From the NCBI RefSeq assembly GCF_019977735.1, contig NZ_AP025018.1, positions 2,232,001-2,296,000 on the forward strand: a stretch of 64,000 bases of DNA, read 5' to 3'. The notes under the pieces are model-generated. The model ran no database searches, was not told where the DNA came from, and saw nothing but the letters and a program-made list of their open reading frames with translations. A program made the translations under genes and the position numbers. Below are positions 9,018-19,223 of this stretch, in pieces; position 1 is the first letter of the stretch, and each line of letters begins with the position of its first letter. The stretch comes from Calothrix sp. PCC 7716. Its GTDB lineage: Bacteria > Cyanobacteriota > Cyanobacteriia > Cyanobacteriales > Nostocaceae.

Positions 9018-9138
9018 GAGTATATCTAACTACTCTTTTTATTCTTTGGTAAAATAATATTTATTCTCCTACAAGGAAATAAATCAATGTACTGGCACCA
9101 CTAATTACAGTGCGCTGTTCAATAAAAATTTTGTACGC

Positions 9139-9654
9139 TTAGATGGGTGGTTTTGGATGAATAGCTGTATTCTGAGCTGAAACAATTTTCCAATCTCTTC
9201 CCTGCTTTTCAAAAACATACTTCATTCGCGTTTTAAGTACTCCCGGCTCTGTCGGTTCTATACCTGGAGGAAGCGCGTCATAGCCGCGTAGCGTTTGAAC
9301 TGTTTCTGCTACAGATCCTTTGTTACCAAGTTGGCGCACCTTCCAAACTTCTACTTCTAGATGACTGTTTTTAAAGATGCCACTGAAAAGTGCCGCGTGC
9401 CGTTTTTGTGTCTCAACCCGACCGTTAAAGTGCGTACCTATAATGTTAATAAAATCAGCATCCTCACTAAAGTCTTGAACCCATGCTTGTGCATTGTCCT
9501 GATTCCAAGCAATAGCTTGCATATTTATTATTGTGCGGATGGCAGTATCCGAAGATGCATACCGCGACTGGGCAGTTGCTACTAATAATGTTGAGATTGA
9601 CACGATTAAAGCAATGCTCAGAAAGAGCAATGCACGGTGCAAGCGCTTCATCAA
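9139..9654 (-). CDS. exported SnoaL/DUF4440-like (SgcJ/EcaC type) protein
   Basis: This 171-aa protein has a signal peptide at residues 1-29 (basic MMKRLHR, hydrophobic core, cleavage near ATAQS). The rest matches the nuclear-transport-factor-2-like fold of SgcJ/EcaC/DUF4440 proteins: AIRTIINMQAIAWNQDNAQA, then FSEDADFINIIGTHFNGR, and a C-terminal WKIVSAQNTAI strand. Such proteins bind small ligands in a cone-shaped pocket; no substrate can be deduced. It stands alone on the minus strand. Confidence 0.75.
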   Translation of the reverse strand: MMKRLHRALLFLSIALIVSISTLLVATAQSRYASSDTAIRTIINMQAIAWNQDNAQAWVQDFSEDADFINIIGTHFNGRVETQKRHAALFSGIFKNSHLEVEVWKVRQLGNKGSVAETVQTLRGYDALPPGIEPTEPGVLKTRMKYVFEKQGRDWKIVSAQNTAIHPKPPI

Positions 9655-9815
9655 AAACTCCTAATTTAATAAGAAGGAAGAAGTATGAGGGCAGACGACA
9701 GAAATGTTTAGGCGCCTATAACTTATTTACGGATATGATTAATCTCGCCTCCTTTGAGCCGATATACAGGCGCCAAAATACATTGAGGAATACATCACAT
9801 CAGTAATTATACGTT

Positions 9816-9981
9816 AGAGGATGTTTGAAAAGTCAGGTAAAGTATAAATTGTCATTCTGAGTGGAGTCTTACGGAACGTAAACGGAGTTTTCCCGCAGGG
9901 TAGAATCTAGGGTTTGAGCCTGTACACTGAGATGCTTCGTTCCTCAGCATGACATAAAACGACACTTTTCAAACAACCTCT
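9816..9981. mobile_element. MITE-like repeat with 18-bp terminal inverted repeats
   Basis: The arms 9816-9833 and 9964-9981 match at 17 of 18 positions (AGAGG, one mismatch, TGTTTGAAAAGT). The interior core (9850-9954) begins TGTCATTCTGAG and ends TCAGCATGACA. A core of the same family lies at 48496-48586 in the opposite orientation, sharing the segments CGCAGG(C/G)TAGAATCT and AGATGCTTC. No ORF is present, so any movement would need a transposase acting in trans. Confidence 0.6.
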
Positions 9982-10056
9982 TAAGGACAAGCTGCTACGC
10001 AACGAAGAAGTGATTAAAATATTACAAAAGTTTAATAGCCGCGCCGGAACACCCTC

Positions 10057-10205
10057 CATCAGATTAAGAAATCTTTTATATAGTGTGATACAGAAGGATT
10101 TTCTAAAGCTTGCTTATATCTTACTTCATCATTTAACAATTCTTGAAATTGCGCTCTTACTTGAGCTTTTAACTTCAAATAATTGCCCGTCAGAAGCAAA
10201 ATCAA
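10057..10205 (-). pseudogene. possible coding remnant
   Basis: On the minus strand an ATG-led frame reads MHLILLLTGNYLKLKAQVRA, QFQELLNDEVRYKQALENPS and ends KDFLI. The tail has the charge pattern of a real helix. An overlapping frame reads PGLNAFDFASDGQLFEVKSS, which also looks protein-like, so the locus may be a frameshifted relic. No family is recognised. It is included because the 9982-10278 gap holds nothing else. Confidence 0.2.
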
Positions 10206-10278
10206 ATGCATTTAACCCAGGTTGATTAAGAAACCATTATCCCGGCGCCAAGCGGCAAATCATTCATGCATCGACTTG

Positions 10279-13200
10279 TCAGGAAGAAGCAACCACTTTA
10301 GTATTGGGCAGTAATATCGTAAACTCAGTACCTACTCCTAATTGTGATGTGAAAAATAACTTTCCTTTATGCTGTGTAATAATTTGATGACTAATGGATA
10401 ACCCTAAACCCGTTCCTTGTCCTACTGGTTTCGTTGTAAAAAATGGGTCGAGTATTTTTTCTTCAATTTCTGGATTAATTCCTTTGCCATTGTCTGCAAT
10501 TACTACAGCGATTTGATTTAATCTTAATTCCGTAATAATTCTTATTTTCGGTGCCTTAATATTTACCACGGCATCAATGGCATTATTAAGTAGATGCATG
10601 AATACCTGGTTTAATTCTCCGGCAAAACAAAATACTTGAGGTAAATTACTATACTCTTTGATAACTTGAATTTTTTCTAACTTTTGCGTTAAAAGCATCA
10701 AAGTATTATCTAAACCCTCATGAATATCAGCTTCTTTATACTCAGCTTCATCTAAACGCGCAAAATTTCTTAAAGATAGTACAATATCTTTTACCCTTGC
10801 AACTCCATTCTTCATCGACATAAACGCTTTGGGTAAATCGGATTGCATAAATTCCAAGTCAAAGCTATTCTCATCATTGATAACTGAATTTGGATAATCT
10901 TGCTGATACTTATGCACTATATCAAGTAAAGATTGGGTAGATTCGTGCGTGTATGTAATATTACCCTGAATAAAGTTGATGGGATTATTGATTTCGTGAG
11001 CTATTCCCGCAACTAGTTGTCCTAAACTCGACATTTTCTCACTTTGAATCAATTTTAGCTGAGTAGAGCGTAATTCTTGAGTACGTTCAGAAACTTTTTG
11101 CTCCAAAGTCTCATAAAACCGTGCGTTCTCCAAAGAAATTGCAGCTTGAGCAGCAATAATGTTGAGTAGTTCTATATGATTATTTGTAAAGGCGCCTTTT
11201 ATCAGATTGTTCTCTAAATATAAAATTCCAACCAGTTCATTTTTATTAATGACTGGGAAAATTAAAGCTGACAATGGCTGATACTTTTGTATGTAAGTAT
11301 CTTTACTCCACATTTCAAAGGCGCCATCATCTAATAATAAGTAACTACGAGTACGTTGCACATAATATATAACAGAAGCAGGTAATTGATGAGATTCGGT
11401 AAGTGGGATAGATTGCAGTACATTAGTACTATCATTAGTGTCTAAAACAGCTTCGATATATAAATCTTGTTGACGCACTGCTAAAAAATAGATTTTTTGC
11501 GCTCCTGCGTTCTCACGTATTAACTGCATTAGTATGAACAGCAGTTTATCGATGATTATTTCACTTGATAGAGCTTGATATGCTTTGACTACTGTAGTTA
11601 TATCAAATGAGGCGCCTTTATAAGTAGTAGCTGTATTCGTGATACTTGTTGTATTATTTTTAGTACTATTTAATAGAGAAGTAGGTTGTGAGATAATCGT
11701 AGTTAGATAAGGGTATTGTGATTCGAGATGTTTGACTTTCGCGTTTGCTCCCCACTTTTTGTAAGCATAATAAGCATCACTCAAATAAAGTTTGGCAATT
11801 TTTGTTTTATCTTGACTCAAATAGAATTCACCTGCGAGTTCAGAAGCTAAAGCAAGTTCAAGAATAAATTCGTTTTCACTTGCGTTTTTAATCGCAGCAT
11901 CATAAAACTGCATTGCTTCCCAATACTTACCTAATATCCGAGACTTCTCTGCTTCAACTAACTCGTATTTATTTTGATAATTACTCGGACAATGTACTGC
12001 CCATTCTTCCATTTGCGCTTGATTTAATTCAATTTGATTTAAATACACTTCTTGTTGTGATGAACAAACATTGACATAATTAGCAATCAGTGACAAAGAA
12101 TAATAAAAATTATGTTGCGGTATCGTTACTGATGATACCATAGTCATCGTATTCTTCTCTGCTAAAAGAGCATATTCGATAGCTTCTGTATATCGCTTAA
12201 ATAAATAATTAAGAATTAACTTAGAAAAGTCAACTATAAACATCAAAATCGAAATTTTGTTATCAATGATAAATGACATCATTTTATTTTTATCGAAGCT
12301 TTGCCCATTTAGCTCGCATGGATGACTATTCACACCTCTTAAATTTAAAATTAATTGATGTAAAATTTTAATAAAATAAATGGAAACTAATTGGTTAAAT
12401 TTTTCTAAAAAAATAATTTTTTCAGCTATTTTATCATCAAGAAAATTAATTGTCTCTGTACTAAATATTAGATTAAGACAATAATAACCAGAACCGATAC
12501 TAGCATATTCTAAATCACCTATTTCAATTGCTTTATACATCGTGTGTAAAAGTGGCTGTAATGTGAATTTAACATGTTGTTTCCAATGAGCAATTAAACC
12601 ATAATAAATTACTTTCACTTTGGCATAAAATCTATTATCATTAAATTTGTCTAAAATTTGAAGTGATAATAATCCATATCGATAACCTAAATCAATATTG
12701 CCAGGACTATGACTATTAAAACCACAAGCAACATACGCATAAGCAGCAGTACCCGAATGACCATATTGCATACAAATATCTGCCATCGTCAAGATGATTT
12801 TTCTATATAAGTTAGCATCAGACATGAATGCACAACCAGAAAATGTCACCAGCACTTTTAACACAGCTATTTGGTATTCATCTTGAATTTCTGGTAAATT
12901 TTCTAATTTCTGAAAATCTATGTCTTCTGGTAATTCTTCTAGCAAGTTAACTTTTAGTTCTTCGAGTGCTTCTATTCCAAATTCAATTCCATTTTGGTAT
13001 TGTGCTGTACTGTAATAAGTTCGCAATATTATTTCGTATGCAGGAACTTTATCGAATACATTTACAGCTTGGCTTAATATAACTTTACTCAATTCTAATG
13101 CACGTTGGTAATTGATATTTAAAAATTCGGCGCCTGCTAATTCTGTATATAAATCTAAAGTCAGTTTATAATGAGTTTGCCAGGTGTTTGCAGGTAGTAG

Positions 13201-15552
13201 TATTGAACTAAAGTTCAAATTACGAGCTGCTGCATCATATGCATTTGCGGCTTTGGCTTTTTGGCTTGCTTTGATGTTAAGATGTATTAGTTGCTCTTTT
13301 TCAGATGCGGTTAATAAATCGACAGCAATATTTAGATGATTAACGGTATCTAATATATTATCTTCTAACTTATGTGCTGAGGTATTGAGTAAAAGCTGTC
13401 CGATTTTGAGGTGTATAGCTGGTTTTTGGTTCTCTGAAATGAGAGAATAAGCCGCTTGCTGTACTCTATCATGAAGAAATTTAAACTCTAACTTGGAATC
13501 TCCAGCATCAAAACTATTTGCCATTAGCAATGATAATTTAGAGCTAGAAGAGATTGGTAGAATAAATCCTTGCTGTATTGCTATCCACAGAGTATTAAGA
13601 ACTTCAGATATAGATAAATCTAATACTGCTGCTAATATATTTAACTCAAAGTAGGCGCCTATACAAGCTGCGAACTGTAACGCTGACTGTGTTGTACTAG
13701 GTAATTTACTGATATTACTCGACATTAGCTCCACAACACCCAAGTTAATAATACCTGCGCTTTGAATTTCTTCCAACTCCCAACTCCAACACCCAGAAGC
13801 AAAATCAAAGCGTAGTAATTTTTCTTGATACAGCGTTTTCAGCATCTGCGTCAAAAAGAAAGGATTACCCGATGTTTTATTAAACAATAATAATGCTAAC
13901 TCTTGATGATGCGTTGTTAATGGTTCTTGTAGAGCATCACTGACTAACTGTTGTACACACTCAAGTGCTAATGGCTTAACTGTTATATAATTTACTGTTG
14001 TCCCAGCTTTTTGGATATCCTCTACAGTTTGCATTAGTACATGTGTAGAACTGACTTCATTATCTCGGTATGCTCCAATAAAGAGCAAATATTGACTATT
14101 GCTATCTGTAACTAAAAGCTGCATCAACTTTAGTGAGGCAATATCTGCCCATTGTAAGTCATCGATAAACACAACCAAAGGATGTTCAATCTTAGTAAAT
14201 ACATCTACAAACGCTCGAAACACAGAGTTAAAACGGTTTTGTGCTTCTGTAAAATTTAAAGCTGCAACAGGCGCCGCAGGTTCCCCTATAATTAATTCGA
14301 GTTCTGGAATAATATCTATTATTACTTGTGCATTGGGAAATAACGCAACTAGTAACTTATCTTTCCAAACTCTTAACTCTTGAGTACTGAGTGTAAGTAA
14401 CTGCTGTATTAGTGATTTAAAAGCTTGAGTAAAAGCAGCATAAGGAACCGTGCGATGAAATTGGTCGAATTTGCCGAAGACGAAAAATCCACGTTGCTGC
14501 ACAATAGGTTTATGAATCTCATGTACCAAAGAAGATTTTCCAATTCCAGAATATCCAGACACCAAAACCACTTCGCTTCTATAAGTGTTTTTATCTTGTT
14601 TAGTAATGCGTTCAAAAGCAGCTAGTAACGTTTTAACTTCTTGTTCTCGTCCATACAGTTTCTCTGGAATGAGTAGTTGAGCAGTTTTGTCACTCTCCCC
14701 TAACGCAAAATCTCTAATTTCCCCAGTACTTTTAGCTTCATTCAAACAGCGTTGTAAATCTTTCAATAACCCATATGCGCTTTGGTAACGGTCTTCTGCG
14801 TTTTTAGCCATTAATTTCTCAATTATCGCAGTTAACACAGGTGGTACATTTAAATTTGTTTGAAGAGACGGCGCCTGTTTAGCAATGTGAGAATATATAA
14901 TAGTCAGTGCATCATCCGATTGAAACGGTAAGTTACCTGTGAGCATTTCATAGAAAGTTACCCCTAACGAGTAAAAATCGCTGCGGTAATCAAGTGAACG
15001 ATTCATCCTTCCTGTTTGTTCAGGAGATATATACGCTAAAGTACCTTCGAGTTGGTCGGGGTTAACTATTTGGAGTGTTTCTTTATCTAAACGTGAAGCG
15101 ATGCTAAAGTCTGTTAACTTAACTTCGTGGGTATCTAGATTTATAATGATATTTGCTGGTTTGACATCTTTATGAATAATGTGGTGTTGATGCAGCGATA
15201 AAAGTGCTTGTGCAAGCTGTACGGCAATGCTTAGAAATGAAACGAGTGATAATTGATGATTTTCTAGGTAATGCTTGAGACTTATACCACCAAAATCGGA
15301 CAATACCAAAACCACACTATTTTGATAGTTCTCTAAACTTATAGCTCTAACAACCGTGGGTAAGTCTAGACTTTCAATAATACTGTACTCGTGCTTTAAC
15401 CGTGCGACTTGCTCAAGCGAAGGATACTCAGCTTTGAGAACTTTGAGGATTACTCGTCTAGATTTCGACACCCCTCGGTAAATGACTGAATTTAAACCTT
15501 CATGAATTAATTCTGTTATTTCATAACCGAGTATCATCGACTGCATCATCAT
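10279..15552 (-). CDS. hybrid Ser/Thr kinase, AAA ATPase, GAF, histidine kinase
   Basis: This 1757-aa multidomain sensor has an N-terminal Ser/Thr kinase domain (about 8-270) with Asp129 in HKDVKPAN, a DFS instead of DFG motif, and [16 protein letters not shown]; an ORC/AAA ATPase (about 300-620) starting GREQEV, with Walker [10 protein letters not shown] (Lys339); a long helical TPR-like region; a GAF domain (about 1320-1470); and a histidine kinase core with His1519 in AHEINNP, the N box NNAIDAV and GQGTGLGLS. Such hybrids are typical of filamentous cyanobacteria, and DFS is usual in this subfamily. No response regulator is adjacent, so its partner is elsewhere. A YdeI-like gene lies upstream on the same strand. 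Confidence 0.93.
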   Translation of the reverse strand: MMMQSMILGYEITELIHEGLNSVIYRGVSKSRRVILKVLKAEYPSLEQVARLKHEYSIIESLDLPTVVRAISLENYQNSVVLVLSDFGGISLKHYLENHQLSLVSFLSIAVQLAQALLSLHQHHIIHKDVKPANIIINLDTHEVKLTDFSIASRLDKETLQIVNPDQLEGTLAYISPEQTGRMNRSLDYRSDFYSLGVTFYEMLTGNLPFQSDDALTIIYSHIAKQAPSLQTNLNVPPVLTAIIEKLMAKNAEDRYQSAYGLLKDLQRCLNEAKSTGEIRDFALGESDKTAQLLIPEKLYGREQEVKTLLAAFERITKQDKNTYRSEVVLVSGYSGIGKSSLVHEIHKPIVQQRGFFVFGKFDQFHRTVPYAAFTQAFKSLIQQLLTLSTQELRVWKDKLLVALFPNAQVIIDIIPELELIIGEPAAPVAALNFTEAQNRFNSVFRAFVDVFTKIEHPLVVFIDDLQWADIASLKLMQLLVTDSNSQYLLFIGAYRDNEVSSTHVLMQTVEDIQKAGTTVNYITVKPLALECVQQLVSDALQEPLTTHHQELALLLFNKTSGNPFFLTQMLKTLYQEKLLRFDFASGCWSWELEEIQSAGIINLGVVELMSSNISKLPSTTQSALQFAACIGAYFELNILAAVLDLSISEVLNTLWIAIQQGFILPISSSSKLSLLMANSFDAGDSKLEFKFLHDRVQQAAYSLISENQKPAIHLKIGQLLLNTSAHKLEDNILDTVNHLNIAVDLLTASEKEQLIHLNIKASQKAKAANAYDAAARNLNFSSILLPANTWQTHYKLTLDLYTELAGAEFLNINYQRALELSKVILSQAVNVFDKVPAYEIILRTYYSTAQYQNGIEFGIEALEELKVNLLEELPEDIDFQKLENLPEIQDEYQIAVLKVLVTFSGCAFMSDANLYRKIILTMADICMQYGHSGTAAYAYVACGFNSHSPGNIDLGYRYGLLSLQILDKFNDNRFYAKVKVIYYGLIAHWKQHVKFTLQPLLHTMYKAIEIGDLEYASIGSGYYCLNLIFSTETINFLDDKIAEKIIFLEKFNQLVSIYFIKILHQLILNLRGVNSHPCELNGQSFDKNKMMSFIIDNKISILMFIVDFSKLILNYLFKRYTEAIEYALLAEKNTMTMVSSVTIPQHNFYYSLSLIANYVNVCSSQQEVYLNQIELNQAQMEEWAVHCPSNYQNKYELVEAEKSRILGKYWEAMQFYDAAIKNASENEFILELALASELAGEFYLSQDKTKIAKLYLSDAYYAYKKWGANAKVKHLESQYPYLTTIISQPTSLLNSTKNNTTSITNTATTYKGASFDITTVVKAYQALSSEIIIDKLLFILMQLIRENAGAQKIYFLAVRQQDLYIEAVLDTNDSTNVLQSIPLTESHQLPASVIYYVQRTRSYLLLDDGAFEMWSKDTYIQKYQPLSALIFPVINKNELVGILYLENNLIKGAFTNNHIELLNIIAAQAAISLENARFYETLEQKVSERTQELRSTQLKLIQSEKMSSLGQLVAGIAHEINNPINFIQGNITYTHESTQSLLDIVHKYQQDYPNSVINDENSFDLEFMQSDLPKAFMSMKNGVARVKDIVLSLRNFARLDEAEYKEADIHEGLDNTLMLLTQKLEKIQVIKEYSNLPQVFCFAGELNQVFMHLLNNAIDAVVNIKAPKIRIITELRLNQIAVVIADNGKGINPEIEEKILDPFFTTKPVGQGTGLGLSISHQIITQHKGKLFFTSQLGVGTEFTILLPNTKVVASS

Positions 15553-15675
15553 CTCCAGGGAAATTTAACTAACTGTCACTATGTCTATATTTCCCACTCG
15601 CAAAACAAATATAACCAATTGAACCAAAATAAAATTATACTCTTGACAAAATAAATTTATCGTGGTATTGCTCTT

Positions 15676-15870
15676 ACCTCTGTGCCCTCTGTGTCTCTGT
15701 GGTAAAATAAACACCTGTGCAGTCATCTGTATAAAAATGTCATTCATCACACAAATTATCCAATGAAATAGCGCTTTTTTTGAGAATAATACGTAATTTT
15801 TAAAAATCAAAGTAATAATATTTGCCTACTGCTAGGATTTTTACCACAGAGACGCAGAGAACACAGAGAG
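15676..15870. repeat. inverted pair of 'CTCTGTG' dispersed repeats
   Basis: A 29-bp sequence at 15676-15704 (TACC TCTGTG ... CTCTGTGGTA type) recurs inverted at 15842-15870 with few mismatches. A further copy is at 57014-57045. Each copy is built on a near 7-bp CTCTGTG period, typical of dispersed repeats in cyanobacteria. The two arms enclose about 140 bp of AT-rich sequence. The rest of the 15553-15876 gap has no supported gene. Confidence 0.6.
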
Positions 15871-15876
15871 AGAAGT

Positions 15877-16467
15877 TTACTGCGACAAAGGATTTTTATT
15901 TTGTGCTGCTGCATTTACTGTTTGCTCAATTCGCTTTAATCTTGTTTCTAGGCGCCTAGCAGATGTAATCCACAACAGGATATTCTTTTTAGAGGTGTTG
16001 CTAAATGCTTGGAAATTCTGGAACGCTATTTCGTTTGATTGCAAAGCTAATTGTAAATCATCTGGAATAATCAACGCTTCGATAGCATCTAAGGTAGTCC
16101 AAGAACCATCGAGTTTTGCTGCTTCAATTTTAATTAAACCAGCTTCGGTCATTAAACGAAGTTCGGTAAGTTCTTCTATATATTGCTTATTTAACTTTGA
16201 CCAAACGCTTTTGGGTTTGCGAGGTGTAAATATTTGCATGTAACGTTCAGTATCTAAGGATTTAACTTTACTATCAATCCAACCAAAGCATAAAGCTTCT
16301 TTTACAGCTTCGCTATATTTTACACTTGCTTTACCGCTTTTAACTTTGTAATAAATAAGCCAAATACCTTCTTCAGTACTGTGGTTTTCTGTAAGCCATT
16401 CGCGCCATTCTTGACGTGATGAGGCATAAACCGATTTTAGCGTATCTTCAAATTTTGGCATTGTCAA
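15877..16467 (-). CDS. YdeI/OmpD-associated family protein
   Basis: This 196-aa protein matches the YdeI family: WREWLTENHSTEEGIWLIYYK, then YSEAVKEALCFGWIDSKVKS, FTPRKPKSVWSKLN and a C-terminal helix (WITSARRLETRLKRIEQTV). Members are cytosolic and linked by homology to bacteriocin protection or permeability phenotypes; the biochemical role is not established. Met1 or Met3 may be the start. It is upstream of the hybrid kinase on the same strand, but about 320 bp of repeats separate them. Confidence 0.85.
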   Translation of the reverse strand: MTMPKFEDTLKSVYASSRQEWREWLTENHSTEEGIWLIYYKVKSGKASVKYSEAVKEALCFGWIDSKVKSLDTERYMQIFTPRKPKSVWSKLNKQYIEELTELRLMTEAGLIKIEAAKLDGSWTTLDAIEALIIPDDLQLALQSNEIAFQNFQAFSNTSKKNILLWITSARRLETRLKRIEQTVNAAAQNKNPLSQ

Positions 16468-16526
16468 TTTTATTTCAATCTCTAGTACTGTATGTCATTA
16501 ATCAAAGAAAATTGCCTGTAGTACAA

Positions 16527-19223
16527 TTACAACCAATTACCTATTAATACATATGCTGCCCAATGAGTTGGCGCCTTATAATTAGGATGGTTGAGAAGTT
16601 TTAACTGTGCTTTTTGTAGTGCAACTGCTCTACTAAGTTTTGCGTCTTTCAATTTGCGGTAAAATTCACCTACAAATATTGCTGTTGGTTCATCTTCGAT
16701 TTGCCATAATGAAGCAAGTGTACTACGAGCGCCTGCTTTAATCGCGACTCCAGCTAAACCAAGTGCAGCACGTTTATCACCTTCGGCAGTTTGGCAAGCA
16801 CTCAAAACAAGTAATTGTAGTGCTTCAAGTTGGGTTTGGTCACGACTACGCAATATATTATCGAATTCGCGGACGTTAATGGGTCCATCTGCTGCCAAAA
16901 TAAATGTATCTTCTACACGCGAACTAAATTGACCGTGAGTGGCAAGATGAACAATGTTGAAAGGTGTATCTTGAACTAGATTGTCTAATTTTTGACTTGT
17001 AAACTGCTGATTCAGCAATGTTTTGGTTTTAATGCCAGCTTGGTTAATTTGTTCTAACTCTAATTTTATTCCAGGTAAAGAAGCAAATTTTTTATATGGA
17101 TATGGAGGTTCGATTAAACCAGCAGTTAAAGCGTTTAGCTTTTGTCTTTGTAATGGTTGAGGGTCTAAAAGCTGTAACCCCGCATTCATGGCAATGGCAT
17201 ATTTTTCAATCAAGTAATTTTTTCCATCAAAGAGCGCTGAGAATGGTATGCTACCCAATACAGTGTCAGGGATAAATACAAGAGTATTAACACCATTAGG
17301 CGCCAAATTAGGTTCTAACTCTTTAACTAGCCATGTATAAAGCTTTTGCGATTGAATTTTTAAACTTTCAATTGCAGAAGGGTCAATTAAATCGCGTCTG
17401 AGTTGGGCAACTGTTGTCTCTACTTCAGCTTGACTAATTTTAGTTGTGTAGAGTTTAAGCTGTTGATTGGGAATTTTGACTATAACTTGGAGTGTGTCAC
17501 CAAGAATAATAGGATAAAGTATAGCTGTATTTGGATTCTCTTTATCTACAACTTTATCTAAGACAACTTTTTTGCCTTGTAAACAAGCTTCTTTAAAAAA
17601 GTTATCGAGTTCGGCAAGTTGCAAAGCTTCGATATGCTGACGTGCTTTATCAAGAACTTTTGGGTCTGGGCGCCCTGGTGTTTGCGATTCTAGAAGTAGT
17701 GCGACCAATTGACGATATACTGGCTCTACACTCTCTTTGAAACTAAACTGTACATCAGTATTCACCGCGACTAAGTCACTACGAAGTTTTGATAGTGTTT
17801 GTACTGCTGCATCATATGACGCAATGGCGCCTTTAATGTCAAATTGTGTACGTAACAATCGACCAAGCTGCCACTGTAATTGATACGTAATCACATCATC
17901 TACATTTTCTGCTTGCGCTATCACTAAAGCCTGTTGCGTTAATTTTAGCGCTTCTGGATACTGTCGCGTTTTTTCATACAACTCTCCTATCTCACTTAAT
18001 GCGTATGCATATGCATGATTATCATTAATATCGCGCGCAATTTGAATAGCAGTTGCAAGTACAGCATAAGGACGTTGTATATCACGCTCTATTTGCATTA
18101 AACGTTCTGCAAAGTTAATTCGTGCGTAAATAGCTGTGCGACTTGGTGGAAGTTGTTGAAGCAGCGGTTCAATTACAGAAATTAAGCTTGTAGTTTCTGT
18201 ATCTTTTTTAGCTTGTATTAATAAACTTACATGATTCAGTAATGCTTCGACTTTAATTTGCGGTGATTCCGATATATCAACGGTTTGTTTGTAATATTCA
18301 ATAGCTTGGTGTGATTTTCGCTCCTTAAGTGCATGATTTCCTAAACTAAATAAACTTTTGCCAATTTCATTATTATTATTTAAACCACGAGCAATTTGTA
18401 AACTTCGTTCTAAAATTATGCGTGATTGCTTTAAATCTCCAACTAATTGTAAAGCATCACCTAGCGAACGCAAACCCGCTAATTTCTCTATCGAATCTGG
18501 TTGTGAGTCAAATGCTGCATTTACTTCTTTGAGAAGTTTAACCGCGTTATAATAATAACCCAATATTTGTAGTGACTGTGCTTGCTGAACACGCGCTTTT
18601 AAACTGCCGTGTTTATTACCTGCTTTCTCAAATACTTTTTCTGCTTGTCTCCATATCGAGAGTGCTGCATTCGTTTGTCCTGTAGAAAATAATAGGCGCC
18701 CTTGTATAATTAAAGTCTGGGCTAACAGGTTTTGGTTTTTTGGTTCTGCTTCTTGTAAACGCAAACTAGTTGTAAGTGCAACAGAAGCCAACTTCCAATT
18801 ACCAAGCTGCTGATATGCTAAAGATAAGTTACCCAAGGTGGCAGCTTGTTTTAAAGCATCACCTTTTTTTTGATATTCTTGTACTGCTTGCTGTAATATT
18901 TGCACGGCTTCTGAATATCTGCCGGCATCATATAATAGTTTACCTTGGTCGGTTTGAGATTTTTGGTTTTGGATTATTGGGGTGATATTTTGTGCATAAT
19001 GCGGGTTTGCAAGACTTGGCAGTGCAAACGCTAATAAACATAATAAAATTAAATCCCCCCTAACCCCCCTTAATAAGGGGGGAACAAGAATAAAAGTCTT
19101 TTTTAATAAGGGGGAGATAAGAGTAAAATATCTTAAAGCCCCCCTTAATAAGGGGGGTTGGGGGGATTTCCATTTTAAAATGGATTGTAAATAACGGAGA
19201 AATAAATACCATTTTCTTGCCAC
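16527..19223 (-). CDS. CHAT domain TPR protein with repeat-derived N-terminus
   Basis: The 898-aa frame has TPR units at about residues 95-460, a linker, and a C-terminal CHAT peptidase domain with His763 in HLATHG and Cys810 in LSACQTAEGD. A signal-like stretch (LILLCLLAFALPSLA) lies at about 58-72. Residues about 18-57 include PPLLRG twice and come from the C/G-rich dispersed repeat at 19051-19170. Between the repeat and the signal-like stretch I see no ATG, GTG or TTG, so the only ATG start is at 19223, which overlaps the end of the TpsB gene by 49 bp. CHAT-TPR proteins commonly accompany two-partner secretion genes in cyanobacteria, presumably as processing peptidases. Confidence 0.85.
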   Translation of the reverse strand: MARKWYLFLRYLQSILKWKSPQPPLLRGALRYFTLISPLLKKTFILVPPLLRGVRGDLILLCLLAFALPSLANPHYAQNITPIIQNQKSQTDQGKLLYDAGRYSEAVQILQQAVQEYQKKGDALKQAATLGNLSLAYQQLGNWKLASVALTTSLRLQEAEPKNQNLLAQTLIIQGRLLFSTGQTNAALSIWRQAEKVFEKAGNKHGSLKARVQQAQSLQILGYYYNAVKLLKEVNAAFDSQPDSIEKLAGLRSLGDALQLVGDLKQSRIILERSLQIARGLNNNNEIGKSLFSLGNHALKERKSHQAIEYYKQTVDISESPQIKVEALLNHVSLLIQAKKDTETTSLISVIEPLLQQLPPSRTAIYARINFAERLMQIERDIQRPYAVLATAIQIARDINDNHAYAYALSEIGELYEKTRQYPEALKLTQQALVIAQAENVDDVITYQLQWQLGRLLRTQFDIKGAIASYDAAVQTLSKLRSDLVAVNTDVQFSFKESVEPVYRQLVALLLESQTPGRPDPKVLDKARQHIEALQLAELDNFFKEACLQGKKVVLDKVVDKENPNTAILYPIILGDTLQVIVKIPNQQLKLYTTKISQAEVETTVAQLRRDLIDPSAIESLKIQSQKLYTWLVKELEPNLAPNGVNTLVFIPDTVLGSIPFSALFDGKNYLIEKYAIAMNAGLQLLDPQPLQRQKLNALTAGLIEPPYPYKKFASLPGIKLELEQINQAGIKTKTLLNQQFTSQKLDNLVQDTPFNIVHLATHGQFSSRVEDTFILAADGPINVREFDNILRSRDQTQLEALQLLVLSACQTAEGDKRAALGLAGVAIKAGARSTLASLWQIEDEPTAIFVGEFYRKLKDAKLSRAVALQKAQLKLLNHPNYKAPTHWAAYVLIGNWL
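19051..19170. repeat. C/G-rich hairpin repeat (CCCCCCTTAATAAGGGGGG family)
   Basis: Three blocks of the palindrome CCCCCTTAATAAGGGGG, one imperfect, are separated by short AT-rich spacers. Related copies lie at 25501-25530 and 31191-31270. Here the element lies inside the open frame of the CHAT-TPR gene and is read without a stop, giving PPLLRG-like peptides. Confidence 0.85.

Noticed and set aside
10010-10225. Plus-strand 71-aa ORF
   Set aside because: It has poor composition and no ribosome-binding site, and the opposite strand gives more protein-like frames over the same bases.
10279-15552. DFS in place of DFG as a sign of an inactive kinase
   Set aside because: DFS is common in this cyanobacterial hybrid-kinase subfamily, and the other catalytic motifs are present, so it is not evidence for inactivity.
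15565-15810. Minus-strand 81-aa ORF upstream of the hybrid kinase region
   Set aside because: Its middle is the translated CTCTGTG repeat (LPQRHRGHRGK) and the rest is AT-rich filler.
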